Shown piece by piece: positions 1-7,585 of a stretch of 64,000 nt of DNA. How positions within the stretch are numbered: position 1 is the stretch's first letter; each line of letters starts with the position of its first letter. The stretch comes from Rhodococcus wratislaviensis. GTDB lineage: Bacteria > Actinomycetota > Actinomycetes > Mycobacteriales > Mycobacteriaceae. The stretch is taken from contig NZ_UAUI01000011.1 of assembly GCF_900455735.1 (NCBI RefSeq), forward strand, positions 62,001-126,000. The letters run 5' to 3'. Below the pieces are notes generated by a model that made no database searches, was not told the origin of the DNA, and saw only the letters and a program-made list of their open reading frames with translations. A program made the translations under genes and the position numbers.

Positions 1-144
1 GCAGCCGGCGGCGATGACGGCATCCGGATGTTCGGACACGATCGCCAGGGCGTCCTCGATGGTGGTGGGGCGATGGAGCCGGAAAGGGGCCATCGCGAAT
101 TGGGTCTGAGCCACCAACCCGGCGCCGAGGGCCTGGGTGCGCAT
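1..144 (-). CDS. FAD-binding subunit of a CO dehydrogenase/xanthine dehydrogenase-type Mo-hydroxylase, 5' part only
   Basis: Only the first 48 codons are inside the window; the gene runs off the left edge. The visible protein contains AMAPFRLHRPTTIEDALAIV and then SEHPDAVIAAGC, the typical opening of the medium (CoxM/XdhB) subunit, which binds FAD and passes electrons from the FeS subunit; the glycine-rich FAD loop would follow just outside the window. Its ATG (144-142) overlaps the stop of the upstream gene as TGATG, so the two are translationally coupled. An internal Met at residue 18 (AMAPF) is an alternative start. The family call is by pattern memory on a short piece; the substrate cannot be told. 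The nearby XdhC gene supports a molybdenum hydroxylase operon. Confidence 0.6.
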   Translation of the reverse strand, partial: MRTQALGAGLVAQTQFAMAPFRLHRPTTIEDALAIVSEHPDAVIAAGC

Positions 145-572
145 CAGCGGGCTCCCCGCACGAGTGCGAGACGCGGTCTGACGTGGCCACCGAGCGCGGG
201 TGTCGTGCTGCGGCGTGTGGTTCTGGGCATCTGCTGGTTCACCCCTCGTCGCGAGGGCAGGGCGCGCCGCTCGACGGCCACGGAGACGACATCGAGTGAG
301 GTGCGGACGGCTACCGAACAGAATCCGGTGTAGTCGAACCTACGCCGAGTCCGGCCCCGAAGATGGTCACGGACGACGATCGGATCTCCGTCATCAACGT
401 GGTCGTAGGCGCCCGACCAGTCGGTCAGGAACAGGACGGTGGCCACGCCGTCACACGACGCGCGCCTGCTGTCTGCGGCGTCCTGCTCGGGGGTCGCATC
501 ACCGCGCACGGGTACGGCAGTCACGGTGCCGCCGCCCTCCGCCGCCACATGGGCACAGCCGCTCTTTTTCAT
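144..572 (-). CDS. hypothetical protein, first gene of the Mo-hydroxylase-type operon
   Basis: A 142-residue protein I do not recognise. Codon usage in this frame is strongly G/C at third positions, unlike the other frames, so I treat it as a real gene. I chose the ATG at 572 because GGAAAG lies about seven bases upstream; an in-frame ATG at 626 has no ribosome binding site. It has a Cys near the start (MKKSGCAH), a middle part with ATVLFLTDWSGAYDHV and GFCSVAVRTSLDVVSVAVE, and an Arg-rich C-terminus; no signal peptide or membrane segment is evident. Its stop overlaps the start of the FAD-subunit gene, and the candidate MarR operator at 631-648 lies about 60 bases upstream. A role as an accessory or regulatory protein of the oxidase is only a guess from position. 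Confidence 0.45.
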   Translation of the reverse strand: MKKSGCAHVAAEGGGTVTAVPVRGDATPEQDAADSRRASCDGVATVLFLTDWSGAYDHVDDGDPIVVRDHLRGRTRRRFDYTGFCSVAVRTSLDVVSVAVERRALPSRRGVNQQMPRTTRRSTTPALGGHVRPRLALVRGAR

Positions 573-630
573 GTGGATCTTTCCATTCGAAAGGACTACG
601 GATGCCGGCGCAAGAACACTCAGCACAAAG

Positions 631-648
631 TATCTTTGCTATAAGATA
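631..648. promoter_or_regulatory. candidate MarR operator upstream of the Mo-hydroxylase-type operon
   Basis: TATCTTTGCTATAAGATA is an 18-bp inverted repeat (TATCTT and AAGATA, 6-bp spacer). The same left half, TATCTTTGC, recurs at 1504-1512 between the divergent marR and xdhC genes. Placement upstream of the first gene of the minus-strand operon suggests both sites are bound by the MarR protein encoded between them. Confidence 0.45.
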
Positions 649-871
649 GTTCTACGTTCTCGCTTCCCCGAGGTCAATAGCTCGGCCAAAGTCGCCGGAC
701 CGATGCTTTCGGGGCTTACTGAACCCGAGCACCACGCTCCCCGAAGAGGAGCAGGTCACAGCCAGCGTTGCCACCGATGCGCCATCTGCGAGCATGATGG
801 CGCTACCCCGGGCACACGGCAGGTCTGCGCGGAAACACGCTGCCGAGGTCGCTCTTCTGGGATTCGAGCCC
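649..871. other. intergenic region, no gene seen
   Basis: This 223-bp stretch between the operator of the minus-strand operon and the stop of the MarR gene has no frame with convincing coding bias and no recognisable RNA gene. It should hold the 3' end of the marR transcript and the promoter of the minus-strand operon. Confidence 0.4.
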
Positions 872-1420
872 CTACGCAGACTCCGCGCCGAGTGACTTTG
901 CAGAATTCTCCGATGCGGCAGCCTGCAAGGATCCCTCGAGAATCATCAGGAGATCGGCGAGCTGCTCGCGCTGACCACCACCCAGTCCACCCTGCATCCG
1001 CGCCAACTCCGCGAAGTGCGCATCCGAGACAGCATCGACAAGTTCTCGGCCCGCCTCTGTCAGCGTCACATACACCACGCGTGAGTCGATGTCATCGCGC
1101 TCACGCAGCACCAGGCCTGCATCCTCGAGCCGGTTCACCCGCATCGTCAGGCCACCGGTGGTGATCAATGTCTGCTTCGCCAGTTCCCCCGCGGTGCGCC
1201 GAAACGTCGGTTCCGCACGCCGAAGGCACGCCAGAACATCGAACCCGGCCTCGTTCGTACCGAAGCTTTCGAACAGCTCGTTGATCTGAGACCGGTACAG
1301 CAAGAAGCTGCGATGCAGCCGTCCGAAAATCTCGAGCGCCGACACGTCCAGCTCGGGACGCGTCCGGGCCCATTGCCGGATGATCTCACCGACCCCATCT
1401 GCCCGATTCGATTCGGCCAC
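872..1420 (-). CDS. MarR family transcriptional regulator
   Basis: A winged-helix regulator of 182 residues from the GTG at 1420, which has TGGAG six bases upstream; a further upstream in-frame GTG at 1447 lacks such a site. The winged-helix core runs from about residue 50 (FGTNEAGFDVLACLRRAEP), through the recognition helix region TAGELAKQTLITTGGLTMRV, to the wing RERDDIDSRVVYVTLTEAG. MarR proteins are usually dimeric repressors released by small aromatic or acidic ligands. The gene diverges from xdhC and faces away from it across about 180 bp carrying an inverted repeat; a related repeat precedes the Mo-hydroxylase-type operon. It probably autoregulates and controls both flanks. The family is clear; the ligand is unknown. 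Confidence 0.9.
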   Translation of the reverse strand: MAESNRADGVGEIIRQWARTRPELDVSALEIFGRLHRSFLLYRSQINELFESFGTNEAGFDVLACLRRAEPTFRRTAGELAKQTLITTGGLTMRVNRLEDAGLVLRERDDIDSRVVYVTLTEAGRELVDAVSDAHFAELARMQGGLGGGQREQLADLLMILEGSLQAAASENSAKSLGAESA

Positions 1421-1503
1421 TTCACACTCCAGATTCGATACTGGCACGGTGCCGCGAATCAGTCTCGCCTACCGGCGACCGACTCAACGACAATTTCAGG
1501 ACT

Positions 1504-1522
1504 TATCTTTGCGCAAAACTAT
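1504..1522. promoter_or_regulatory. candidate MarR operator between marR and xdhC
   Basis: TATCTTTGCGCAAAACTAT contains the perfect palindrome TTTGCGCAAA and shares TATCTTTGC with the site at 631-648. It lies between the divergent marR and xdhC starts, where a repressor would control both. Confidence 0.45.
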
Positions 1523-1604
1523 TGTACGATCCTCGCCACCACCCGCGACGGCTCCCCAGCCCCGGTCGCCGGAACCGTGATGCCAACAGAACTGCGAGGC
1601 ACCC

Positions 1605-2594
1605 GTGAACACCGTCCTGCGCGACATCCACACCGAATGGGAAGCACACCGCGCTGTCGCGGTCGCCACCGTCATCGCCACCCACGGGTCATCCCCGCGA
1701 GACCCCGGCGCCATGCTCGCAGTCCATCAGGACGGAACCGTGGTCGGCAGCATCTCCGGCGGCTGCGTCGAAGGCGCCCTCTACGAGACCGCCCTCGACG
1801 TCCTCACCACGGGCCACCCCCGAATCGAGCACTACGGCCCCACCGGCGACATCCTCGCACCCGGACTGACCTGCGGCGGATCGCTGACCGTGCTCGTGGA
1901 ACGCGTAGACCGCGAGACCATGCCGCAACTCGCCGACCTCATGGAACGGACACTGCGCGACGAAACCGTCATCCTCGAGACGGTCCTCACCGGACCGGAA
2001 GCAGGTACCCACCGCATCGCACACGAACTCGACACTGCAACCGGACTGACCCCCTCCGGAACACTGTTACGACGCTTCGAACCGCGGCCACGGATGGTGA
2101 TCGTTGGTTCCACCGACTTCGCCGCCGAGACCGGGCTACTCGGCACCAGAATGGGCTACCGCGTCACCATCTGCGATGCCCGCCCCGTGTTCACGACACC
2201 GCAGCGGTTTCCCGACGTCGACGAAGTCGTATGCCAATGGCCGTCGGACTGGATTGCACGCGAACGCAACGAAGGCCGATTCGATTCCCGCACAGTCGTT
2301 GTCGTCCTCACCCACGACCCCAAGATCGATATCCCGGTCCTCCTCGAATGCCTCGACGAGGCCAAATGGGCACACCCCCTCGCCTATATCGGTGCCATGG
2401 GGTCACTCACCGCCGACGCCAACCGACGACAAGCACTCACCGCAGCCGGTCTCCGCCCCGAACACCTCACCGCCCTATCGAGCCCGATCGGCCTCGATAT
2501 CGGCAACCGTGGACCAGCCGAGACCGCAATCTCCATTGCGGCCGAAATCATCATCGGGTCCAACCAGGGCCGATCGTCGCGGCCCTCGACATAG
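1605..2594 (+). CDS. XdhC/CoxI family protein (molybdenum cofactor maturation of xanthine dehydrogenase-type enzymes)
   Basis: A 329-residue protein with a GTG start. The N-terminal XdhC/CoxI domain shows HGSSPRDPGAMLAV (about residues 27-40) and SISGGCVEGALYE (about 49-61), the family's hallmark loops. After a linker, the C-terminal Rossmann-like XdhC domain starts near RPRMVIVGSTDFAAETGLL and contains TVVVVLTHDPKIDIPVL and YIGAMGS. Family members insert or sulfurate the molybdenum cofactor of xanthine dehydrogenase or CO dehydrogenase-like oxidases. The domain order and length are normal. The partner enzyme is probably the one whose FAD subunit begins at the left edge of the window. In the C-terminal domain the usual G-x-G is replaced by IVGSTD, seen in other CoxI-type members. 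Confidence 0.88.
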   Translation: MNTVLRDIHTEWEAHRAVAVATVIATHGSSPRDPGAMLAVHQDGTVVGSISGGCVEGALYETALDVLTTGHPRIEHYGPTGDILAPGLTCGGSLTVLVERVDRETMPQLADLMERTLRDETVILETVLTGPEAGTHRIAHELDTATGLTPSGTLLRRFEPRPRMVIVGSTDFAAETGLLGTRMGYRVTICDARPVFTTPQRFPDVDEVVCQWPSDWIARERNEGRFDSRTVVVVLTHDPKIDIPVLLECLDEAKWAHPLAYIGAMGSLTADANRRQALTAAGLRPEHLTALSSPIGLDIGNRGPAETAISIAAEIIIGSNQGRSSRPST

Positions 2595-3026
2595 ATCCCG
2601 CCGGGCGGACCACCGAGCAGCGTGAGCATCAACTCACGGGCCGCAGGAGAGGCAGCATCGAGCATGCCGTCACGATGCTCTTTCAGTCGTCCCCGTCCCA
2701 CCCAGCCCTCACCGGCAGCGATGTAGCTCTCGGCGTCTCGACAGGGACTGTCCGATTATCCAACCTTGTCATTGCGACGCCCGCATCTCGCAGGCCGTCG
2801 CGGCCTGTCATGCCTGCCAATTTGGAGAGCCGGATCGCCGCCCGACCCGAGATCTTCAGCGACTGGTTGGTGCTGGCGGTGGCGTTCGGGCTGGCGTCGT
2901 TGGCGCCGAGCAGGAGGGCGCCAACAAGGTTGTCGATGTCAATGACCTGCTCTTCCGGAAGCGGATCGATGACCGGTCACCCCAAGAGCTCCGGGTGTCG
3001 GCTGGTTACGGGTTGTTCGGTTCCCG
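2595..3026. other. intergenic region with possible decayed coding remnants
   Basis: This 432-bp stretch lies between convergent genes. On the minus strand two short open pieces look protein-like: one around 2860-2970 (IDIDNLVGALLLGANDASP) and one around 2600-2720 (LDAASPAARELMLTLLGGPP). Neither has a start, neither is long, and the second overlaps the end of xdhC. I cannot name either; they may be debris of lost genes. Confidence 0.35.
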
Positions 3027-4049
3027 CTAGAAGATGGCCCGTGGGATCAATCCGGTGGTTCGTCCATCCTGATCCAGGACATGTCCTGCCCTCTTGAATG
3101 TGTGGAGGCTGATGAACCGGTCCGAAATGGTGATGGACGGAAGTTCTCGCGTGAGTGCAGCCGCGAATGGCGCGATCTCGCTAATCGTCTGAAACCACAT
3201 CGTGGCGACGATTGTCGAGGTTCCGGTAGTGGCGTTCGCAATTCGGCATTTTGGAATTCGGCTCAAAAGGTTGCCGACCGTGTTCAACTCGCTCGGTGCG
3301 GTCGTGATCATGAAAGTCGTCTCAACGACTGGTCCGACAAGTGTGTTCGCTCCCTCGCAGCGCAGGGCCACGCGGCCCCCGTCGATCAGCCTTTCGACGC
3401 GGCGTCGCGCGGTCGGTCCGGTCACATCGCATTGCTCGCCGAGTGTGGTCCATGCTTGACGCCCATCTTTCGCCAGAGCTCCGAGCAGAGAACGATCGAG
3501 ATCGTCCAGGAATGGAATCGTTTTCCTGCGTGTGGGCGCTGCCTGGGGCAATTGGAGAAGATGGGCCTGTTCCAGGTCTAACGCCTGGACGCGCCACCGC
3601 GCGCCTTCTGTGTAGTTGGTGAGCACGACCGTCGTTGCCACCGATCTGATTCCTTCGATCACCTCGATGCGGTCGGTGAGCAGACGGGTGAGGTCGCCAA
3701 TGCTGGACACGAACACGATCACATGGAAGTCCGACGTCCCGGATGTGCTCGATACCGTGTCGACTGCTGGTTCGGCAATCAGGGCTTCTACAACGTCATG
3801 CTTGCTCTGGGGTCTGCAGGTGATCGCAAGCCATGCGGCACATCCGAATTGCAGGAAGGTCGGGCCCGGAGCCACCGCGATCCATGCCGAGCCGCTCTCG
3901 GACAACAGCTTCCATCTTCGGGCGAGTGTCTTCGGCGAGTACTGAAGTGCCTCCGCCAAGTCCGCCCAGTCAGCGCGTGGGTTGAGCTGCAGCGCGCCGA
4001 TAATTGCAAGGTCCAGTTCAGCTGCAGCCTGAGACGTCATATTGGACAT
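3027..4049 (-). CDS. tandem-domain Lrp/AsnC family regulator
   Basis: From the ATG at 4049 the protein has 340 residues; an upstream in-frame start at 4106 is possible but adds a tail that does not look like part of the fold. It holds two Lrp/AsnC units in series: a first HTH (LDLAIIGALQLNPRADWADL, SPKTLARRWKLL) with a ligand-sensing domain (FHVIVFVSSIGDLTRLL), then a second HTH (LDDLDRSLLGALAKDGRQAW, TGPTARRRVERLI) and a second, more diverged effector domain. Ordinary Lrp proteins carry one unit of about 150 residues; the double form is known in actinobacteria. It is divergent from the MHS transporter and TauD-type dioxygenase that start about 1 kb away across decayed DNA, and may control them. 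Confidence 0.85.
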   Translation of the reverse strand: MSNMTSQAAAELDLAIIGALQLNPRADWADLAEALQYSPKTLARRWKLLSESGSAWIAVAPGPTFLQFGCAAWLAITCRPQSKHDVVEALIAEPAVDTVSSTSGTSDFHVIVFVSSIGDLTRLLTDRIEVIEGIRSVATTVVLTNYTEGARWRVQALDLEQAHLLQLPQAAPTRRKTIPFLDDLDRSLLGALAKDGRQAWTTLGEQCDVTGPTARRRVERLIDGGRVALRCEGANTLVGPVVETTFMITTAPSELNTVGNLLSRIPKCRIANATTGTSTIVATMWFQTISEIAPFAAALTRELPSITISDRFISLHTFKRAGHVLDQDGRTTGLIPRAIF

Positions 4050-4169
4050 TATCGCCCTAAAAATTATGGATATCGGCCAAAACCCAGGTCTCGTGAGGTG
4101 CGCCACTCAGAGTGGTTGAGCGCGAGTTGCGCAACCGGGACTCCCGGCCCACGAAGTCGAGGTCGATGC

Positions 4170-4436
4170 ATGTGGACACAATCAGTCAGGGGTGAGGAAG
4201 GTGCCGTCCAGCGGGCGGGCGTTGTGGCGCACGTAGTTGGGGCTGGCACCGGTCGCGCTCTCCTGCTGCGCGGAATCGGGGGTAGCGCCGACAGGTTCGC
4301 ACCACAGTTCGGAGAGCTCGACAGTTCCCTGAGGCTGCTCGCGTGGGACGCCCCCGGTTCCGGGCGCAGCGGGGATTTCGGACGTCGGTTGCACCTGGAC
4401 GACTACGCTGACGCCGCGGCCGAGGTGATCAGGTGC
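4170..4436 (+). pseudogene. alpha/beta hydrolase, 5' fragment
   Basis: From the ATG at 4170 the frame encodes the classic N-terminal part of an alpha/beta hydrolase: GAGTGRALLLRGIGGSADRF, where the usual HG oxyanion loop reads RG, then LAWDAPGSGRSG and LHLDDYADAAAEVI. Homology stops near 4436, before the nucleophile elbow, and the following DNA is recognisable on the other strand as part of a transposase. The catalytic Ser, Asp and His are therefore all missing. It is a truncated remnant, probably cut by insertion or deletion tied to the adjoining element. Confidence 0.6.
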
Positions 4437-4445
4437 CGCTGCGGC

Positions 4446-4622
4446 CAGGTAGGCCAGATGCGTCCTGGTGGTCCACCCATCTCGGGAGCGCTGCAACGCG
4501 TGGTCGGCGGGCTCGATCTCGACCTCGCCGGGCGGCACGGACTGTGCCTCGGGAGCCCGGCGCACGCCCGCCGCATGCTGGTGAGCTTGCGCGATGGTCG
4601 AATCCACGCTGACGTCCCACAC
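4446..4622 (-). mobile_element. IS5-family transposase remnant
   Basis: On the minus strand the sequence reads WDVSVDSTIAQAHQHAAGVR and, a little later, IEPADHALQRSRDGWTTRTH, which is the DDE catalytic core region of IS5-type transposases, with the first catalytic Asp in VSVDST. Only about 55 residues are preserved. A possible upstream piece (MRILTGLPGTHPSRG, like WRIRTG-PWRDLP) appears around 4630-4690 in another frame, so the element is deleted and frameshifted. No terminal inverted repeats could be identified. It abuts the truncated hydrolase on the opposite strand. Confidence 0.6.
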
Positions 4623-4699
4623 GATCGCACCCGCGGCTTGGGTGAGTGCCGGGCAACCCCGTCAGGATCCGCATCTCTCCGGACATTTCTGTTCGTGGT

Positions 4700-5135
4700 G
4701 TGCCAGCGTGCCGCTGGCCATGTTTCGCAAGTTGATCCCGCGTGGACTTCTCTTGCTTTTCCGCCCACGAGTGGAAATCGTTAACTGTGCACACGGTCTA
4801 TTTCTTCGTGCGAGCCATGCGTGGCTGATTCCGCCGAGGTCTGTAGCGGCGTTTCGGGCCGGGGAATCCATTTTCCGCTTTATTTCATATGTCACTCAGT
4901 GCCTGAATCTTGCGGTCTCGCGGTTCGGCATAACAGCAGGTTGAGGGCTCAAACTGTAAAAATGAGAGCTTGCGCACAACTAGCCTCAGCATTAAGATAT
5001 TGACCACTTAAGTAATTTGCAGATTTGCAACTGTGCTCGTTATTCAGAAACAGAGGCTCTCTAGAACGCTCTGATTCGCCACGCGGTTCACGCGCCGCGT
5101 GATCGCATGTTCGTCAAATAGCCGGGAGGCACAAT
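4700..5135. other. intergenic region upstream of the MHS transporter
   Basis: No gene seen. The stretch is markedly more AT-rich from about 4970 to 5060 than its surroundings, which fits a promoter. It contains the close direct repeat ATTTGCAGATTTGCA (about 5013-5027) next to a TTGACC at 5000-5005. GGGAGG lies just upstream of the ATG at 5136. Confidence 0.4.
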
Positions 5136-6491
5136 ATGGGTGGTGCAGTCGCACGACCAGCGGGCGCAGGCTCGCCGAAGAAGGTCGCGCTAGCGAGCCT
5201 GATCGGCACAACCATCGAGTGGTACGACTTCTTCATCTACAGCACCGCAGCGGTGCTCGTTTTCAACCATCACTTCTTCCCCAGCTTCGACCCGGCCATC
5301 GGAACGCTGCTGGCCTTCTCGACCTTCGCCGCCGGCTTCGTCGCCCGTCCGATCGGAGCCATCGTCTTCGGTCACTTCGGGGACAGGGTGGGCCGAAAAT
5401 CGATGATGGTCGTCACCATCTTGATCATGGGCGTCGCCACCGTGCTGATCGGCCTGCTGCCGACCTATGCCACCATCGGCGCCTTCGCTCCGGTGCTGCT
5501 GGTGCTGCTGCGACTGACGCAAGGCTTCGCGCTCGGCGGCGAATGGGGTGGCGCTGCGCTCATGGCCACGGAGCATTCCCCCAACAGCCGACGTGGTTTC
5601 TTCGGCAGCTGGCCGCAGGCGGGGGTGGCGGTCGGACTGATCCTGGCGATGACCGTGTACCTACCCCTCGATGCAATGGCCGATGATCACTTCATGGCGT
5701 GGGGGTGGCGTGTTCCGTTCCTGCTCAGTGCGGTACTGGTGATCACCGGACTGATCATCCGGGTACAGGTCGCCGAGAGTCCGGAGTTCGACCGGGTCAA
5801 GGATGTGCACGCGGTCGTGCGCCTGCCGATCATCGAAGTTCTTCGCACACATCCGAAGCAGGTGCTCCTGGTCGCCGGCGCCAGCCTGTCGCCGGGCATC
5901 TTCTTCTACCTCCTGACCGTGTACAACTTCGTCTACACGCAAGAGGCGGGCGGCCTGAGCCAAAGCTCCATGCTGATTCTGGTGATCGTCACCTCCGCGG
6001 TCGGATTCGTGGTCACCCCGATCGCAGGTGCGCTCTCCGACAGGTTCGGCCGGCAACGGCTCTTCCTGCTGGGCCTTGCCCTCATCGGTTCTCTCGCCTT
6101 CCCGCTCTACTGGGCGCTCGACTCGGGCTCGTACGGCTTCATCGCTGTCTGCTACGTCGCCGCGACCATCGCCGTATACATCCCGTGGGCGCTGCAGCCG
6201 GCATACTTTTCCGAGGCGTTCGACGCGCGAGTCCGCTACAGCGGGCTGTCGTTGGCCACCACCCTCGGCAACCTCTTGGGCAGCGCTATTGCGCCTCTCA
6301 TTGCCGGCACACTACTCAGCGCAACTCATGCGTCCATCTCCATTTCCCTGTATGTCTTCGTCACCGCAGCAATGTCGTTCGTCTGCGTGCTGGTGCTCGG
6401 ACGGACGAACCGGAAAAAAGCCAAGCAAGCCGATAGTGGAATCGGCACCGATAACGCGAGCGGGCTCCGCACTCCCACCTACTCGGAGTGA
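5136..6491 (+). CDS. MFS transporter, metabolite:H+ symporter (MHS) family
   Basis: A 451-residue integral membrane carrier with about 12 hydrophobic helices. The start shows the MHS signature ASLIGTTIEWYDFFIYSTAA; the loop between helices 2 and 3 has GHFGDRVGRKSMM, and helix 4 has LTQGFALGGEWGGAALMATE, both diagnostic of the ShiA/ProP/KgtP group. Such carriers import organic acids or zwitterions with protons. GGGAGG lies directly upstream of the ATG. The TauD-type dioxygenase starts 79 bp downstream on the same strand, so the pair probably imports and oxidises one compound. The AT-rich upstream region probably carries the promoter. Family certain, substrate unknown. Confidence 0.9.
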   Translation: MGGAVARPAGAGSPKKVALASLIGTTIEWYDFFIYSTAAVLVFNHHFFPSFDPAIGTLLAFSTFAAGFVARPIGAIVFGHFGDRVGRKSMMVVTILIMGVATVLIGLLPTYATIGAFAPVLLVLLRLTQGFALGGEWGGAALMATEHSPNSRRGFFGSWPQAGVAVGLILAMTVYLPLDAMADDHFMAWGWRVPFLLSAVLVITGLIIRVQVAESPEFDRVKDVHAVVRLPIIEVLRTHPKQVLLVAGASLSPGIFFYLLTVYNFVYTQEAGGLSQSSMLILVIVTSAVGFVVTPIAGALSDRFGRQRLFLLGLALIGSLAFPLYWALDSGSYGFIAVCYVAATIAVYIPWALQPAYFSEAFDARVRYSGLSLATTLGNLLGSAIAPLIAGTLLSATHASISISLYVFVTAAMSFVCVLVLGRTNRKKAKQADSGIGTDNASGLRTPTYSE

Positions 6492-6570
6492 TACCCCGCA
6501 TGTAGGTGCCCCCATGGCGCAGAATGCGCCCACGCTAACAACAGATAACACGCTGAAGGAAGGACAAACT

Positions 6571-7425
6571 GTGAGCAGCAACGAATGCCGCTACGAAACA
6601 TTCACCCTCGAACGCGCAACACCGACCATCGGGGCGTTCATCCACGGCCTGGATCTTCGCGACGAGATCACACCGCAGTGCCAGACTGAACTCCGCACAG
6701 CCTTCCTGCAACACGAGGTCCTGTTTATCCGCGATCAGCACCTCGAGCCAGAAGATCAGCTCCGATTCGCGAAGGTGTTCGGAGACCCCCAGGAAGTAAG
6801 TGCATTCTTTCCCTCCCTTCCGGGAAACCCGTTCATCGAGGTGCTCGAATCTCGCGGTCGCGCAGCCGGAACCGACGTCTGGCACTCCGATCTGACCTGG
6901 CAGGCGACTCCCAATTCCGCGACCTGCCTCCACGCCCAGGAGATCCCACCCTGCGGCGGTGACACACTGTGGTCGAGCATGACTGCCGCATATGACGCGC
7001 TACCGGAGACGATGAAGAATCTCATCGACGGGCTCGAAGCCGTGCACGATTGGGAAAAGGAACTGACCGGCGTTGTCCGCCAGGGAGATGACGGGGAAGC
7101 ACGGTACGAGGAAACACGCCGAAAGTATCCTCCGATGACCCACCCCGTCGTGCGCAAGCATCCAGAAACCGGTCGCAGACTTGTCTACGTCAACGAGTTG
7201 TTCACCTCACGCATCTCGGGGGTTCCTCCGCAGCTGAGTGACTCGTTACGAAACATGCTCACGGGCCTCGCCAAGACCCCGGAGTATCAGGTCCGATTCC
7301 GTTGGGAGCCAAACTCCCTCGTGATCTGGGACAACCGGTCGACGCAACACTACGCGGTCGGCGACTACCACCCGCACTACAGGCGCATGCACCGCGTCAC
7401 CCTCAGAGGCGACCGCCCGGCCTGA
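6571..7425 (+). CDS. TauD/TfdA family Fe(II)/2-oxoglutarate-dependent dioxygenase
   Basis: A 284-residue enzyme. I chose the GTG at 6571 because GAAGGAAGGA lies 7-15 bases upstream; the frame is open further upstream but that part overlaps the transporter gene. The iron ligands are visible: H-x-D in VWHSDLTWQATPN (about residues 93-105) and the distal His in YHPHYRRMHRVTLRG, followed by the Arg that binds 2-oxoglutarate. TauD/TfdA enzymes hydroxylate sulfonates, aryloxyacids and related acids, releasing the product and sulfite or phenol. There is no sulfite or sulfonate-uptake gene nearby, so taurine is not specially favoured. It follows the MHS carrier and is closed by a strong hairpin. Confidence 0.9.
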   Translation: MSSNECRYETFTLERATPTIGAFIHGLDLRDEITPQCQTELRTAFLQHEVLFIRDQHLEPEDQLRFAKVFGDPQEVSAFFPSLPGNPFIEVLESRGRAAGTDVWHSDLTWQATPNSATCLHAQEIPPCGGDTLWSSMTAAYDALPETMKNLIDGLEAVHDWEKELTGVVRQGDDGEARYEETRRKYPPMTHPVVRKHPETGRRLVYVNELFTSRISGVPPQLSDSLRNMLTGLAKTPEYQVRFRWEPNSLVIWDNRSTQHYAVGDYHPHYRRMHRVTLRGDRPA

Positions 7426-7436
7426 CACCTGATCGC

Positions 7437-7470
7437 CTGCTGGGCGACCCGATCACCGGTCGCCCAGCAG
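7437..7470. terminator. bidirectional hairpin terminator
   Basis: A perfect 13-bp stem (CTGCTGGGCGACC with GGTCGCCCAGCAG) closes an 8-base loop, 12 bp after the dioxygenase stop. It lies between the convergent dioxygenase and kinase-LuxR genes and could serve both; there is no clear U-tract. Confidence 0.65.
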
Positions 7471-7585
7471 CACTCATCCCTACTCATCTTGGCGCGGATA
7501 GACGGATCCACTGCTGCAGAATATCTACCGGGGCAGGGAAATCGAGGAATTCACCGTCCCCGACGTCATTCGCCATTTCCTTGTG

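Noticed and set aside
2384..2701. 105-codon minus-strand frame at the end of xdhC
   Set aside because: Mostly antisense to xdhC. The first part looks slightly protein-like, but it has no start site or known family, so it is only noted as possible debris.
5000..5028. TTGACC and the ATTTGCA direct repeat as a defined promoter for the MHS transporter
   Set aside because: No good -10 at the right distance from TTGACC; the AT-rich region is promoter-like but I cannot place the elements.
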